From NCBI RefSeq assembly GCF_026230105.1, contig NW_026614273.1:108261-172260 (forward strand): a stretch of DNA of 64,000 bases, written 5' to 3'. Position 1 is the stretch's first letter. Every line of letters begins with the position of its first letter. This document shows positions 20,891 through 30,902 of the stretch, one piece after another. This DNA is from Diorhabda sublineata. Taxonomy: Eukaryota > Arthropoda > Insecta > Coleoptera > Chrysomelidae. The translations under genes were made by a program, and so were the position numbers. The notes below the pieces were generated by a model, which worked only from the letters and a program-made list of their open reading frames with translations, was not told the origin of the DNA and did no database searches.

Positions 20891-21689
20891 TTTAAAACTT
20901 CTACAATTTTAATATACAAATAACACTTATTAACCGTCTTACTTTCATTCACTTAAAAAAATATTTTTGACAATTGTTGACTTTTGAAATTTAAGCACTT
21001 TGAAATGTTTATCTCGTTAACCAATCGAAATCATCAATTGATGATATCTTTACGTATATTTAAGAAAAAAACGATTTTTCGCGTTGTACATCACGAAATA
21101 AAACCGCTATAATTACGATGATTTAACTATCTGAAACAAATAAAATGAAAATATGTAGACATATATGTAATACCAACTGTCCATATAGGAGTCTTACCTA
21201 TATGAGTAATAATAGTATAACCATTGTATAAAGAATATTCTTTAGAGTTAGACAACGTATTATCACAAAAATAATATTTTACAACGTTGCATAGAATATT
21301 TTTTGTGTTGAAAGTTAAAATGGCAACATGCTAGTACGCTGTGAAGTTGGCTCCTAGTGATATTAGACAGTTTAGGTTATTGCATATCTGTCTATATATT
21401 AAGTTATAACAATAAAAAGGATATTTTTATTCTAATAATACTAAAAACAACAAGTTATAGGTCCGAGACTTTTCACTGTATAAATAAATAATTCGGATTA
21501 CGAAACTAAAAACGAAAATTCATTAGAACAAAAAACTTTTCTGGAAACTGTAACATAAATGGAATAACTTTAAAAGCATATAGAATTATGGACTTGGTTA
21601 TAAACCGCATAGGTACCGAGTAGTATTCATGATTATGAATATATAAAAACATACATTTGTACATACATACATAACACATATTATGAGCT
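20891..21689. other. Upstream intergenic region of ZCWPW-like gene
   Basis: Presumed promoter side of the ZCWPW-like gene. I see no clear TATA box or coding sequence. The region is AT-rich and holds short repeats such as the imperfect ACATACATACATA near 21660. Confidence 0.5.
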
Positions 21690-22425
21690 GTACTGGTAAA
21701 TGATGAAATATTTGAAAAATTGTCTAAGCTGTATGAAGGAGATACAAAACAATTAAAAGGTAAGGTCACTCAAAAATTTTTCAGCTATATCTATAAGAGA
21801 AATGACATTCAATATATCTGTATTCATAAGTGATAATAATAACCACAATGAGAGGCGATGAGTACACATTTAAAAAACTAGAAGATCAAAGCATGATGAA
21901 ATCTACAAAACGTGACATAAGTGTAAAAGGTATTGGAAACAAACATTTTGATGAATGCTTTCTTCAGAATGTTATAATATTTTCACTGGAACACAAAAGT
22001 TAAGTGTCAGACTGGATAATAGAATACATAAAAATGGTTGAAACTAAATTTGATACAAAAGTTCATTAAGTAAGATAGGAAATAATGGAGAATATACGAG
22101 TAAACGAATGAAAGAATATACAAAAAATGAGGTACTATTCTTGATTATACTCCAGCAAACTTCCCATAACTTAATGGAAAATTGGATTGAGGGTAAACCT
22201 TGGACACTAAGAAATCTAAGTGTATTTGGCTCAGATGCGAGGATTTGGCGAAGATACTCGAAAAGATATCGGCTCTGGAATAAAATTGAAATACATGATA
22301 TAAAAATAATAACTAGTATATTAAAAGATAATGAAGAAACCAGAAGTCAAAAACAAGATGAAAGTAATGTGAAGAAGAGCCACGATGAGGAAAATGATGT
22401 TGAAAACAAAGAACAAATAACAGTA
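21690..22425 (+). pseudogene. Older decayed Copia fragment (gag and integrase C-terminal traces)
   Basis: About 21700-21790 reads EIFEKLSKLYEGDTKQLKGK, like a Copia gag. The 107-codon frame at 22108-22431 reads WIEGKPWTLRNLSVFGSDA, then KRYRLWNKIEIHDIKIITS, like the integrase C-terminal domain before RT. It differs from the Copia family at 2690 and 14260, so it is an older, separate insertion. The open frame is probably chance survival. Confidence 0.5.
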
Positions 22426-22499
22426 AAGTGAGAAGTGTAAAATAATATTGAGGAGAACAAGGAACAGGAAATAAGGAAATCAAAAAGAAAAATTTCTGA

Positions 22500-22905
22500 C
22501 CTATTGTGATTTTCCAACAAAAACAATATTATTTCCTTAAGAAGCTTGAACAATCTTGACAGCACTTTACCTCTTGAGACCCACCGTACTTCACAATGAA
22601 GCAGGAATGCTTTTTGCTCACTTCCCATTTGATCACACAGAATAGCAAAAAGTCAGCAAGTTAGCAAGCAACTTCAGTACTTTCATTAAGTTGATGTGAA
22701 AAGTTTTTTTTCAAAACTGTAACTGTGAAATTGAGCGATTTTTTTATTTTCTTTTCAGTGAATGAATCTTCAGATTCTATCCTAAAGAGTGTTCTGATCC
22801 TTTTTTAGCTAGCTGTCAATATGAATAGGCGATATGATGCAATTGTAGCTTGTCTATTTTGCTCACCACAAATTGATGTTTTCATTAGTGAGTGTGACTT
22901 TAAGA
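22500..22905 (-). pseudogene. hAT transposase remnant (ZBED5-like), catalytic region
   Basis: The minus frame gives FLLHCEVRWVSRGKVLSRLF and KLLKEIILFLLENHNRSE, a signature of ZBED5/FAM200-like hAT transposases. Upstream pieces (NFSHQLNESTEVAC-like, after frame shifts) match the LDEST block of the other copies. Deletions and stops make it non-functional. Confidence 0.78.
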
Positions 22906-22924
22906 ATAAGTTCGAATAAGAGGT

Positions 22925-23225
22925 GAGAATGCTTATCATTTGAACTGAACTTGAATGTTACAATCATACATAATTTCGAATTGTATAGGTGTGAAGAAAT
23001 GGAAAATGGAACCGAAGATACCTACAATATTAAACTCAAACCTGAATGGATGCAATTATGGAAAGAACGTTTGATTGGATTGCACAGTAACAAATTGAGA
23101 AGTTTCAAAGAAGCATTAAGGAAATGATTGGCAATATTGAAAATTCCACATCAGATAATACTTTCGAATGGCTAATGAAGATGCTTATAGAATACAAAAT
23201 GGGGAAAGTGAATTGAATAATAGAG
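22925..23225 (+). pseudogene. Gene X exon A remnant
   Basis: Reads CEEMENGTEDTYNIKLKPEW, then MQLWKERLIGLHSNKLRSFK and EALRK, then one stop, and later an ENSTSDNT/GESE-like tail before GAGGTAATTA. This is the best-preserved N-terminal part of exon A in the window. Family unknown. Confidence 0.55.
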
Positions 23226-23938
23226 GTAATTATTTAATTACAATAAATATATGTAAAAACTTATGATGTACATATTGATTTGTTGATTGTACAATGAATC
23301 GTCACTGAGGACATACACACAGCTGCCCAAAATTTGTTAAATGGACAATTGACAAAAGTAAAAGTCCTTTAAAGATACTAGAAGAATATTCACATTGAGA
23401 AATCCAAGACATGTACTACTATTACCACACTCACTTTTACACTGTCTGACACCTGTTTCAATGTTCTCCATTAGTCTCTATGTGTTTTGTACATAACAAA
23501 AAAATATTACCGGGTATAATTTGATTCAAGATCATCAGTTGATTGAATTAGTAAACTCACTCTCTACTCAATAACAACATTCTGTAGGCTAATGTAAAAG
23601 GCTTTTCTTGTTTGAATTTCCCGCCTCCCAACTGAAACGGCAACACTGCAAATGTCAATAGGCAGTGTTGTTTTATTACTATTATTACTATATCTATACA
23701 AGAAAAAATTACTAACAATAATTTATTCAATCTGCTTAAGTTATTTAAACAACTTTTTTTATTAACAGCAAGGACACGGAGGTAAACGTATCAATAGTTT
23801 TGGAGCTCAACGAGGTTTGAAATTTTTATAAAAAAATTCATGTATATCTTATATGAATGAATAATCTACATACCTTCAATTTCAAACACATATATAAACA
23901 TTTTTCTTCAAAACAATTAAAAAACACAATTAAGATTT
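23226..23938. other. Inverted-repeat arm without its own gene
   Basis: Gene X intron-like sequence up to about 23560, then sequence shared in inverted orientation with 26975-27380. No coding sequence is visible. Confidence 0.5.
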
Positions 23939-24582
23939 TTATTTCACCAAAGGGTTTGTGATAACCTTTTCAGAATGTAAATAAATGATTCTGTTAATGT
24001 AAAACGGTCGGTTAAACTTACATTCTGGTCCACATTTCTTAGAAGCACATTTTAAGCATTCTCCAAAGCAACCATGGCATCTTAAATTCAAGCAGTTACA
24101 AAGACCCATTTTTGATTTATTTTCATAAGATGTTGACGGCAATATCGTTATTTTTCTTCAATTTGTACACTACTGTCTCTGAATGGTAATAGGCTTGCGG
24201 AACCATATCGAAATGGTTTTCTTCATTTATTTCAATCGGTATCTTATACAGATTCGATGTCGGTAGACTTGCGGAATCAAGTCGCCATGATCTTTCTCTA
24301 TTTATATCAGTTTGTGGAGAATTTTGACTGGATGCTGTAGGTCTGAAGGATTTAAATCGGATTAATGTTTTTCTTGAAAGCATCTTGTAAGATTTTTCAG
24401 TTTGTGGTTTTGTTGTAAGTGAATATACATATATTTTCGAGATCAAATCTTACTTCTTTTTTGGAGGGCTAACGTTTTCATTCAGTGCTCTGACTCCACT
24501 GGATATTGACGGTATTGCGGAATTATACTGATACGTCTTAACTAGACATGATTTTTTCCTTGGAGGTTTATCGTTATTTTCC
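23939..24582 (-). pseudogene. ARL14EP-domain (ARF7EP_C) gene, left-arm copy, frameshifted
   Basis: The minus strand carries an upstream exon (24582-24454, ENNDKPPRKKSCLVKTYQYN..., TTTAG acceptor and GTAAGA donor). A frame follows from 24446 (KMLSRKTLIRFKSFRPTASS... to LKKNNDIAVNIL), and then the Cys-rich domain at 24142-23939: CNCLNLRCHGCFGECLKC, then KKCGPECKFNRPFYINRI. This fits the ARF7 effector C-terminal domain of ARL14EP, whose C. elegans relative ARLE-14 works with the H3K9 methyltransferase MET-2. A 38-bp deletion, relative to the right arm, splits the frame just before the domain. The last Cys of the usual ECxC pair is Phe in both arms. AATAAA overlaps the stop codon. Confidence 0.72.
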
Positions 24583-26414
24583 TAAATAAAAATATTTTCA
24601 AGAACAAGAAACTAATTTTGATGAAAAAGTTTATGAAAATATATAAGCTAAGCAAAATGGCTGCCTTTGTTTACTAAATACTAAAAAAGCATTTTGAATA
24701 GATTTGTTGGAGTGAAATATTTTTGAGTGTTTAGATATTGTTCAAGTGATATATTAGTCTTAGTTTCAATTTTTAGTAAAGCTTTTTATATTTCCCCATT
24801 CCAGTCATATGGTTAAATTAGTTACTTACAAAACTCTACAGAATAGGATACTAGAATAATATATATTTTGACTTATAATATTATTATGAGGAAAGCAGTA
24901 GTCAAAAACAATTTGAAAGTAATGTGAAGAAGAGCCATGATTAGGAAAATGATGCTGAAAACAAAAAACAAGAAACAGAAAAGTCAAAAGTGTAAAATGA
25001 AGAAAGAAAGAACAAGAAATAAGGAAATAAAGAAGATAAAATTATGCCCCATCGCGTAATTTTACAACAAAAACAATCATATTTCATGAACAAGCCCAAA
25101 CAATCTTGACAGCACTTTCACTCATTTCATCGCACAGAATGGCAAAAAGTCGGTATTGCTTAGGCTGCGACTTAATGAAATTTACAATCTTCACTGTATT
25201 ATCAACCGCCGCTGGCTAAATTCTTTTTCTGTTCAAGGTCAAATGCCTTTAAATTTATTGTTATGCTGCAGTTTTTATTATTTTTGAGTTTTTAGGGAAA
25301 AATACATCAGATAGTCACGTATTTTTATCATATTACTACATCACAATCGTTGTGAAGAAGTGATTCATGAGTAAAAATGCAAATAAAATTTGAAAACATT
25401 ATTTTTTTGGCCAGCTTATATAATATCAACAAAATACTTTATCAAAATAAAAAACATACAATATTATCACCTTTGCATAAAAAAGTACCAACTCAATACT
25501 CAACGAAAAGTATGTATATCAATCAGTTGTTCTACAGTTTACAGACTAGGTACCTAATCATTATAATCACCTAATTATAAAATAATCTTTCTTGCTTTCT
25601 GAGTGGCAAATTTATCAATAATTTCCTTAAAACCTATTTTTTCACAGATTTCGAATTTAATTTGAAGAGAGATTTTCTTTGAAGAACCACTCTATTTTTC
25701 AGAATACTCATATTTTCTCTTGGCCTTCATCAGTGTATCAAAATCAGAACTTCTGAGATTTCCTGCAAAGTTTCTAATTTTGTTGGAACCTTGATACCAA
25801 TAACATTATAAGAACATTTTTCTTGTTGGTTACAAGAGTTATTCATACTTTCAGAAGCAGAAGAAGAAGTTTCAGGTGAGTGAAATAATTAAATTTCTAA
25901 AAATTTGGATGAATCGAATCTTTCAGACTGATGTAAACTACAAAATCTGCAATAAGTATGCATTAACAACATTTTTCCAACAGACAATAAATACCTTTCA
26001 GATGTTGAACCTAAACACTGCCAAGAAGTACCCGGCTTATTAACCCCAAATTTAACATAACTTTTTGCCCGAAAACAAAATTATTTTCTTGGTCTTGAAA
26101 TTATTTTTGTTTAGATTAATTGTGGAAAATATTGCCCATTAACCAAATTTAGTGAGAACTGAAGCCAGATCATAATGATTTTAATTATATTACGATTTAT
26201 AAATAAATATTTGACAACATTGAGGTTTACTGTTAAACCACAAGTTTACAAAAATCGTGTAAAAATGAGACAGCAACTGAAATAAATGAAGAAAAACCAT
26301 TTCGATTCGAAGCTACCAGTCTAACAACATTCATAGAGAAAAGACTATTGTGCAGATTGGGAAATACAACGATAACCTTCAACTAGGAACATAAATCCAA
26401 TTTAATACCGTATT
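24583..26414. other. Spacer between inverted-repeat arms
   Basis: Contains a hAT fossil (24900-25270, listed). A coding-like minus stretch at about 25655-25890 reads SESMNNSCNQQEKCSYN and, after a shift, RNFAGNLRSSDFDTLMKAKR; the family is not recognised. At about 26095-26240 a piece matches block R (940-1110) in inverted orientation. No intact gene. Confidence 0.5.
24900..25270 (-). pseudogene. hAT transposase remnant in spacer
   Basis: The minus frame reads VDNTVKIVNFIKSQPKQYRL and FAILCDEM, the segment that normally precedes the EVRW(L/V)SRG block in ZBED5-like hAT transposases. That block is deleted here, but flanking sequence matches 22340-22600. Confidence 0.65.
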
Positions 26415-26635
26415 ATGTCTAGTTAAGATTCCTCGGTATAATTCCGCAATCCCGCTATTATCCAGAGGAGTCAGAGAACTGCATTAAAACGTTAGCCCTC
26501 CATATCTACACCCACTTACAACAAAACCACAAACTGAAAATCTTACAAGATGCTTTCAAGAAAAAGATTAATCCGATTTAAATCCGTCAGACCTACAGCA
26601 TCCAGTCAAAATTATCCACAAACTGATATAAATGA

Positions 26636-26974
26636 ATGATGAATCAGTATAAGTCACAGATTGAAGTAAATGAAAAAAACCATTTCGATGTGGTTCCGCA
26701 AGTAGTGTACAAATTGAAGAAAAATAACGATATTCTTCCACGAAGAACATCAATCCCGTTTGATGCAGCAATGCCGTCAACATCTTATGAAAATAAATCA
26801 GAAATGGATCTTTGTAACTGCTTGAATTTAAGATGCCATGGTTGCTTTGGAGAATGCTTAAAATGTGCTTCTAAGAAATGTGGACCAGAATGTAAGTTTA
26901 ACCGACCGTTTTACATTAACAGAATCATTTATTTACATTCTGAAAAGGTTATCACAAACCCTTTGTTGAAATAA
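26636..26974 (+). CDS. ARL14EP-domain (ARF7EP_C) open frame, right-arm copy, 112 codons
   Basis: Uninterrupted frame with the Cys-rich domain at about residues 59-112 (Cys at 60, 62, 67, 70, 74, 77, 82, 86): LCNCLNLRCHGC, GECLKCASKKCGPECKFNRP, then INRIIYLHSEKVITNPLLK. The eight cysteines match the ARL14EP zinc-binding pattern; the ninth is Phe. The first Met is probably not the ancestral start. The upstream sequence (KMLSRKRLIRFKSVRPTASS) belongs to the same gene but is separated by a deletion and stops at about 26632. It may be a truncated gene, a 3' exon or a pseudogene. AATAAA overlaps the TAA stop. ARL14EP relatives bind chromatin or GTPase partners; no role is claimed here. Confidence 0.55.
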   Translation: MMNQYKSQIEVNEKNHFDVVPQVVYKLKKNNDILPRRTSIPFDAAMPSTSYENKSEMDLCNCLNLRCHGCFGECLKCASKKCGPECKFNRPFYINRIIYLHSEKVITNPLLK

Positions 26975-28116
26975 AAATCTTAATTGTGTTTTCTAATTGT
27001 TTTGAAGAAAAATGTTTATATATGTGTTTGAAATTGAAGGTATGTAGATTATTCATTCATATAAGATATACATGAATTTTTTTATAAAAATTTCAAATCT
27101 TGTTGAGCTCCAAAACTATTGATACGTTTACCTCCGTGGCATTGCTGTTCTTCACGCGAGAGGTCTTTTTTGACAGTTAGTTAATTCAGATTTAATCAAT
27201 ATATTTAATGTTTATAAAAAAAGTTGTTTAAATAACTTAAGCAGTTTGAATAAATTATTGTTAGCAATTTTTTGGTGTATAGATATAGTAATAAAGCAAC
27301 ACTGTATTTTGACATGTACAGTGTTGCCGTTTCAGTTGGCAGGTGGGAAAATCAAAAAGTGATGGAGTCATCGATCTGGCTTTTTAATTACTATTTGGGA
27401 AGAGGTGATTCATTCATTAGTATTAGATATTGCCAACGTCTTAAAAGCATTTAGCTTGTGTAAATCATATTCGTGCATATTTATTGAATATTCTGTATTT
27501 TACAACAATGCATGAAAGAGACGCTTCATCTAAATTTTCCTAAATTGAATTATTACAATCATCCGAAACTGTAAGTGCTTCCAAGAGTGAGACTCTCTTA
27601 TAACCAATAAGAAAAATGTTCTAATAATGTCACTGATATTGAGGTTCCAATAAAAAATACAAACAGGAAACAAACATGAATACATGGACCTATTGGGTAC
27701 TTCAATTTGCAAAGACAAGGAAAAACTAATTTACAAAAAAAATGCCTTGAATTTATTCATGAAAGTGGGGACAGATAAAATTCAAATTCTTTAAAAACAT
27801 TTTTTAAACATCTCATCATCTAAGAAAAGCTTTTTATATTTCCCGATCCTATCGTATTGTTTAATTAGTTAGTAATGTTGTTCGACTTGGAAATGATGAA
27901 GGAGTTAGAGCGGAAACAAAAATTAAAACAATACATATTTTCTACGAAAAGGATTTTAGTGATCTCAAATATTTGAGTTTATCTACTCGAAAGTAGTTTT
28001 TTCATAACTACGGGGTTTTATATAAAATCATATGATTTGTTGGGATTTATTTAAGAGATACCAAGATTCAAATTGTCCACAGTATCCAGTAAAAGATGAG
28101 TAATTATTGAACTTAC
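26975..28116. other. Right-arm sequence with right-arm-only insert
   Basis: 26975-27380 pairs with 23560-23938. About 27380-28116 has no left-arm partner. An 11-bp perfect hairpin (GCAACACTGTA/TACAGTGTTGC) lies at 27296-27327. At about 27540-27720 weak similarity to the spacer stretch 25655-25890 is seen. No intact gene. Confidence 0.5.
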
Positions 28117-28222
28117 CACTGAATTTGGAAGTTGTTCTAATTCAATCTGAGTAATAGTAGTCTTTCTTTCAAGAAATAGTCCAAATGGATTAAAGTACAT
28201 ATTTTGTTCAATGCCAGAATGA
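28117..28222 (-). pseudogene. Gene X exon B, best-preserved copy
   Basis: The minus frame reads HSGIEQNMYFNPFGLFLERK, then TTITQIELEQLPNSV, and ends at a canonical GTAAGT donor (28116-28111). No stop is present, which supports a real exon of an unknown protein. Exon A lies about 260 bp upstream on the same strand. Confidence 0.55.
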
Positions 28223-28480
28223 GTTTACTAATTCAATCAACTGACTATCTTAAATGAAATTATACTCGGTAATATTTTTTTGTTTTGTACAAAACAATAG
28301 AGACTAACGGAGAACATCCAAACAGGCGTCAGACAGTGTAATAGTAAGTGTGGTAATAGTAGTACATGTCTTGGATTTCTCAATGTGAATATTCTTCTTA
28401 TCTTCATAGTATCTTTTAAGGACTTTTACTTTTGTAATATGTTCAATCAACAAATTTTCGTCAGCTGTCTGAATGACCTC

Positions 28481-28717
28481 AGTTTCGATTCATTGTACAA
28501 TCAACCAATCAAGTTTTTACATATATTTATTGTATTTATATATTTACCTCTATTATTCGATTCACTTTCCCCATTTTGTTTTCTATTAGCATCTTCATTA
28601 GCCATTCGAAGTATTATCTGATGTGGAGTTGTCAGTATTGGTATTGCCATTTGTTTTCTTAATGCTCCTTTTACACTTGTCAATTTGTCACAGTGCAATC
28701 CAATCAAACGAAGACTA
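28481..28717 (-). pseudogene. Gene X exon A, right-arm copy, 5' part deleted
   Basis: The minus frame reads SLRLIGLHCDKLTSVKGALR, KQMAI, then TTPHQIILRMANEDANRKQN and GESESNNRG before GTAAATA, a plausible donor. The upstream half of the exon is lost at 28718, so the open frame enters antisense ZCWPW sequence. Confidence 0.5.
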
Positions 28718-28965
28718 CGAATAAGAAGTAGAGGAGTATGAAGAAGAGAAGGAGGTCGAAGTATATGGAGAATAGCAGAAAGATACTTTTGAATGGCGGT
28801 GTCGTGATTTTTAAAAAATTTTCTATTGGAATTCAAATTTCCGTTCTAATTTTTGATAAAAATTTGTAATTTTCTCAATAAAGTTTGTTAAAAAATCCTA
28901 TTTTCCCATTAGTTTTATGCAAATCATTATGCCAAATTTTATCATTTTCATGCCTTTTCCTTAAA
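28718..28965 (+). pseudogene. ZCWPW-like gene 3'-end fragment
   Basis: The plus strand matches the acidic-tail coding region, stop region, 3' UTR and AATAAA signal of the ZCWPW-like gene (complement of about 19260-19520), with substitutions. Only the last part of exon 2 remains; no CW or PWWP coding is present. It lies in the inverted arm. Confidence 0.75.
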
Positions 28966-30483
28966 TTTCAAAGAAAAATTCAATTATATTGTCTTAAAGC
29001 GTTGACCGCAGAGCCAAACATGTTTATGCCCCTTTCCGTCAATTTGATGCCCAATTCCATTTGGCACAAAAATTTCATAAATATGACTAAACTCATTGTT
29101 CAACTGTCAAGCCGAGAATGTTTCTTATGTCCAAGTCAATCAATTTTATTTATTTTTCAATAAATTCCAATAAAACAACTTGAAAATAGCAATTTTTTTC
29201 GCGTAATTTCGATGCACAAATCAAAGAATTTCAACATTTAGGGTAGAATATTGTTGCGTATCATAAAAAGAATAGATAGAAAATTTTTGGAGACTCTCAA
29301 AAACAGCAGTGAGCGAAGAATTATTTAAACTAAAAAAATTTGGTTGTTGTATTATACTTGTATTTTCTAAAATTAATATTCATCATAATAGAAGGGTGAT
29401 AGTAAATTAACGAAATTTCGACTGGGAAAATGTAAAAACCAACCTGGAAAAATCGAGAGGAGACTAGTACTTGATTTTTAATTTTTACTGGACACCCTAT
29501 TTCAAGAAAAGTTGTAGATGTAACGTATAAAAGAATTTTCTGTATCTGAGTTGAGAAGCTATGTGCACATCCATGTACTCCGCTTGGAGTTGAAGGTAAA
29601 GTTATTCCAAGTGTCTCAGACAGAACTAAGACACTGAATGAAAACTTTTACGAGAGACTAGAGAGCAGGAAAGCACATTCATTACTTCCTCTACCTTCAG
29701 TTGAACTATCAAGAGCTTCTAGAAGAGCGGGGAGTGCAGGAAGTTGTTTCATTAAGGTCAACACAGCTTGGAGCATTTCTATACACCTTGTTTTAGACAG
29801 TGACTTTGAACTATATTTACCTGGTTCAATTCAATCGGAGATATAGACAGTTGCTGTATACTACAAGAAGTTAAATCTTGGAAATTCTGGTATGGACTTT
29901 CTTAACTATTCCACTTTTCGATTCGATTTACTTCGGCGCAAATTCTGAAGCTAGATATACTGTGAAATTCCCTTGGCCGAAACAACTCCCAGTTGCATCT
30001 ATAATTTCATCTTCTATATAATACGTTTTGGACACAACATGAAACCACCATTTAATAATTGGAATAAGCTTAATTGAGGTGCAATCTGCGAAACGGTTTT
30101 TGTTGGCAAAAATCTTGAAGAAACCTATGAATATTTAGCGTCAGTGTGTGAAGTAACTTTTCTTAATTTCAAAACTTTCCCATTTTCTGAAAAATTCTAC
30201 TATTCAATGGCAAATAGAAACATCATCTAAATAGTTTTAGTTTGAAAATAAAAAGGTATAAGACATCAATCAATCCAAAATATAAGTCAAATTCACTTTA
30301 TTTACAATCCAAATTACAAATTTAATGATATGAATATTCACTATCTATGGAAATTTAAATACCCGGATCTCATCGACGGTTATTGAACAAAGTCATAGAA
30401 CATTCTAATCCTGGAGCTTTTGGCGAACATTATCTAATCAAAGTGTATTTCGAACTAGAGTTTCCATAGATAATCCAATTGTA
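28966..30483. other. Intergenic region, one short coding-like stretch
   Basis: Mostly non-coding. On the minus strand near 29640-29790 a short frame reads MLQAVLTLMKQLPALPALLE, then ALDSSTEGRGSNECAFLL, before a stop; the family is not recognised. 30180-30290 resembles the complement of about 13310-13450. Confidence 0.45.
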
Positions 30484-30902
30484 TTATCCTAATTTCTCAA
30501 AATCTGGTTGCGAATGTGAAGAATCAGAGATCAATGTCCAATTTGGCGAAGATTCAATTGAACTACTCATATTATTGGTTGTTATACTAATAGATGGAGT
30601 ATTGTAAATATTCTCAGTAGTTCTTGAATCACTAATTTCATTTATTATTTATTCTGCTATTTTTTTTCTGTATCCGTATATTCTACTTGATCGCGATTGG
30701 TTTTTTCTATCAGATCACCAGATGCAACATTTTCCTACAGACAAATTTAGAAATTATTATATTAAAAATTGGTATTTTCATCTTACCTCTTCATTCACAA
30801 AGTTATCCTCAAATCCACTTGATGAAGGACTGGCTTTTCCACTACATTCACTTTGTGATTGCTCTTCTAATAGACTTTCCGTGGTTAAAATGGTCTTTGG
30901 AG
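30484..30902 (-). pseudogene. Broken two-exon gene 3' end with WxxI (LIR-like) motif
   Basis: Exon at 30902-30787 (TACAG acceptor, GTAAGA donor) reads PKTILTTESLLEEQSQSECS and GKASPSSSGFEDNFVNEE. A 52-bp intron follows, then an exon from 30734 (CTGTAG acceptor) reading ENVASGDLIEKTNRDQVEYT..., in matching phase. An A-tract frameshift and a stop break it. The shifted frame then gives SSSIESSPNWTLISDSSHSQ and DFEKLG before TAA. Ser-rich sequence with NWTLI resembles an LC3-interacting motif of autophagy receptors; this is inference. The parent gene is not identified. Confidence 0.5.

Larger units (their letters stand above)
23000..24582 (+). repeat. Inverted repeat, left arm
   Basis: In inverted orientation this matches 26415-28720. 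Shared parts are the ARL14EP-domain gene, the CAGTGTTGC/GCAACACTG sequences, and the gene X intron and exon A. The left arm lacks about 870 bp (including exon B) present in the right arm at about 27380-28240. Confidence 0.8.
26415..28720 (-). repeat. Inverted repeat, right arm
   Basis: Inverted counterpart of 23000-24582: ARL14EP-domain copy on +, then the GCAACACTG stretch, then exon B and exon A of gene X on -. It ends at 28718, where a deletion joins exon A to the 3' end of a ZCWPW-like copy. Confidence 0.8.

Noticed and set aside
22108..22431. 107-codon plus-strand frame as a host gene
   Set aside because: Its first half resembles a decayed Copia integrase C-terminal domain and its second half is the antisense of a hAT relic.
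26880..26905. GTAAGT inside the ARL14EP domain as a splice donor
   Set aside because: The coding continues through it with the domain's conserved residues, so it is probably not used as a donor.
28501..28836. 111-codon minus-strand frame as an intact gene
   Set aside because: It joins antisense ZCWPW-tail sequence to gene X exon A across the 28718 deletion junction, so it is a chance fusion.
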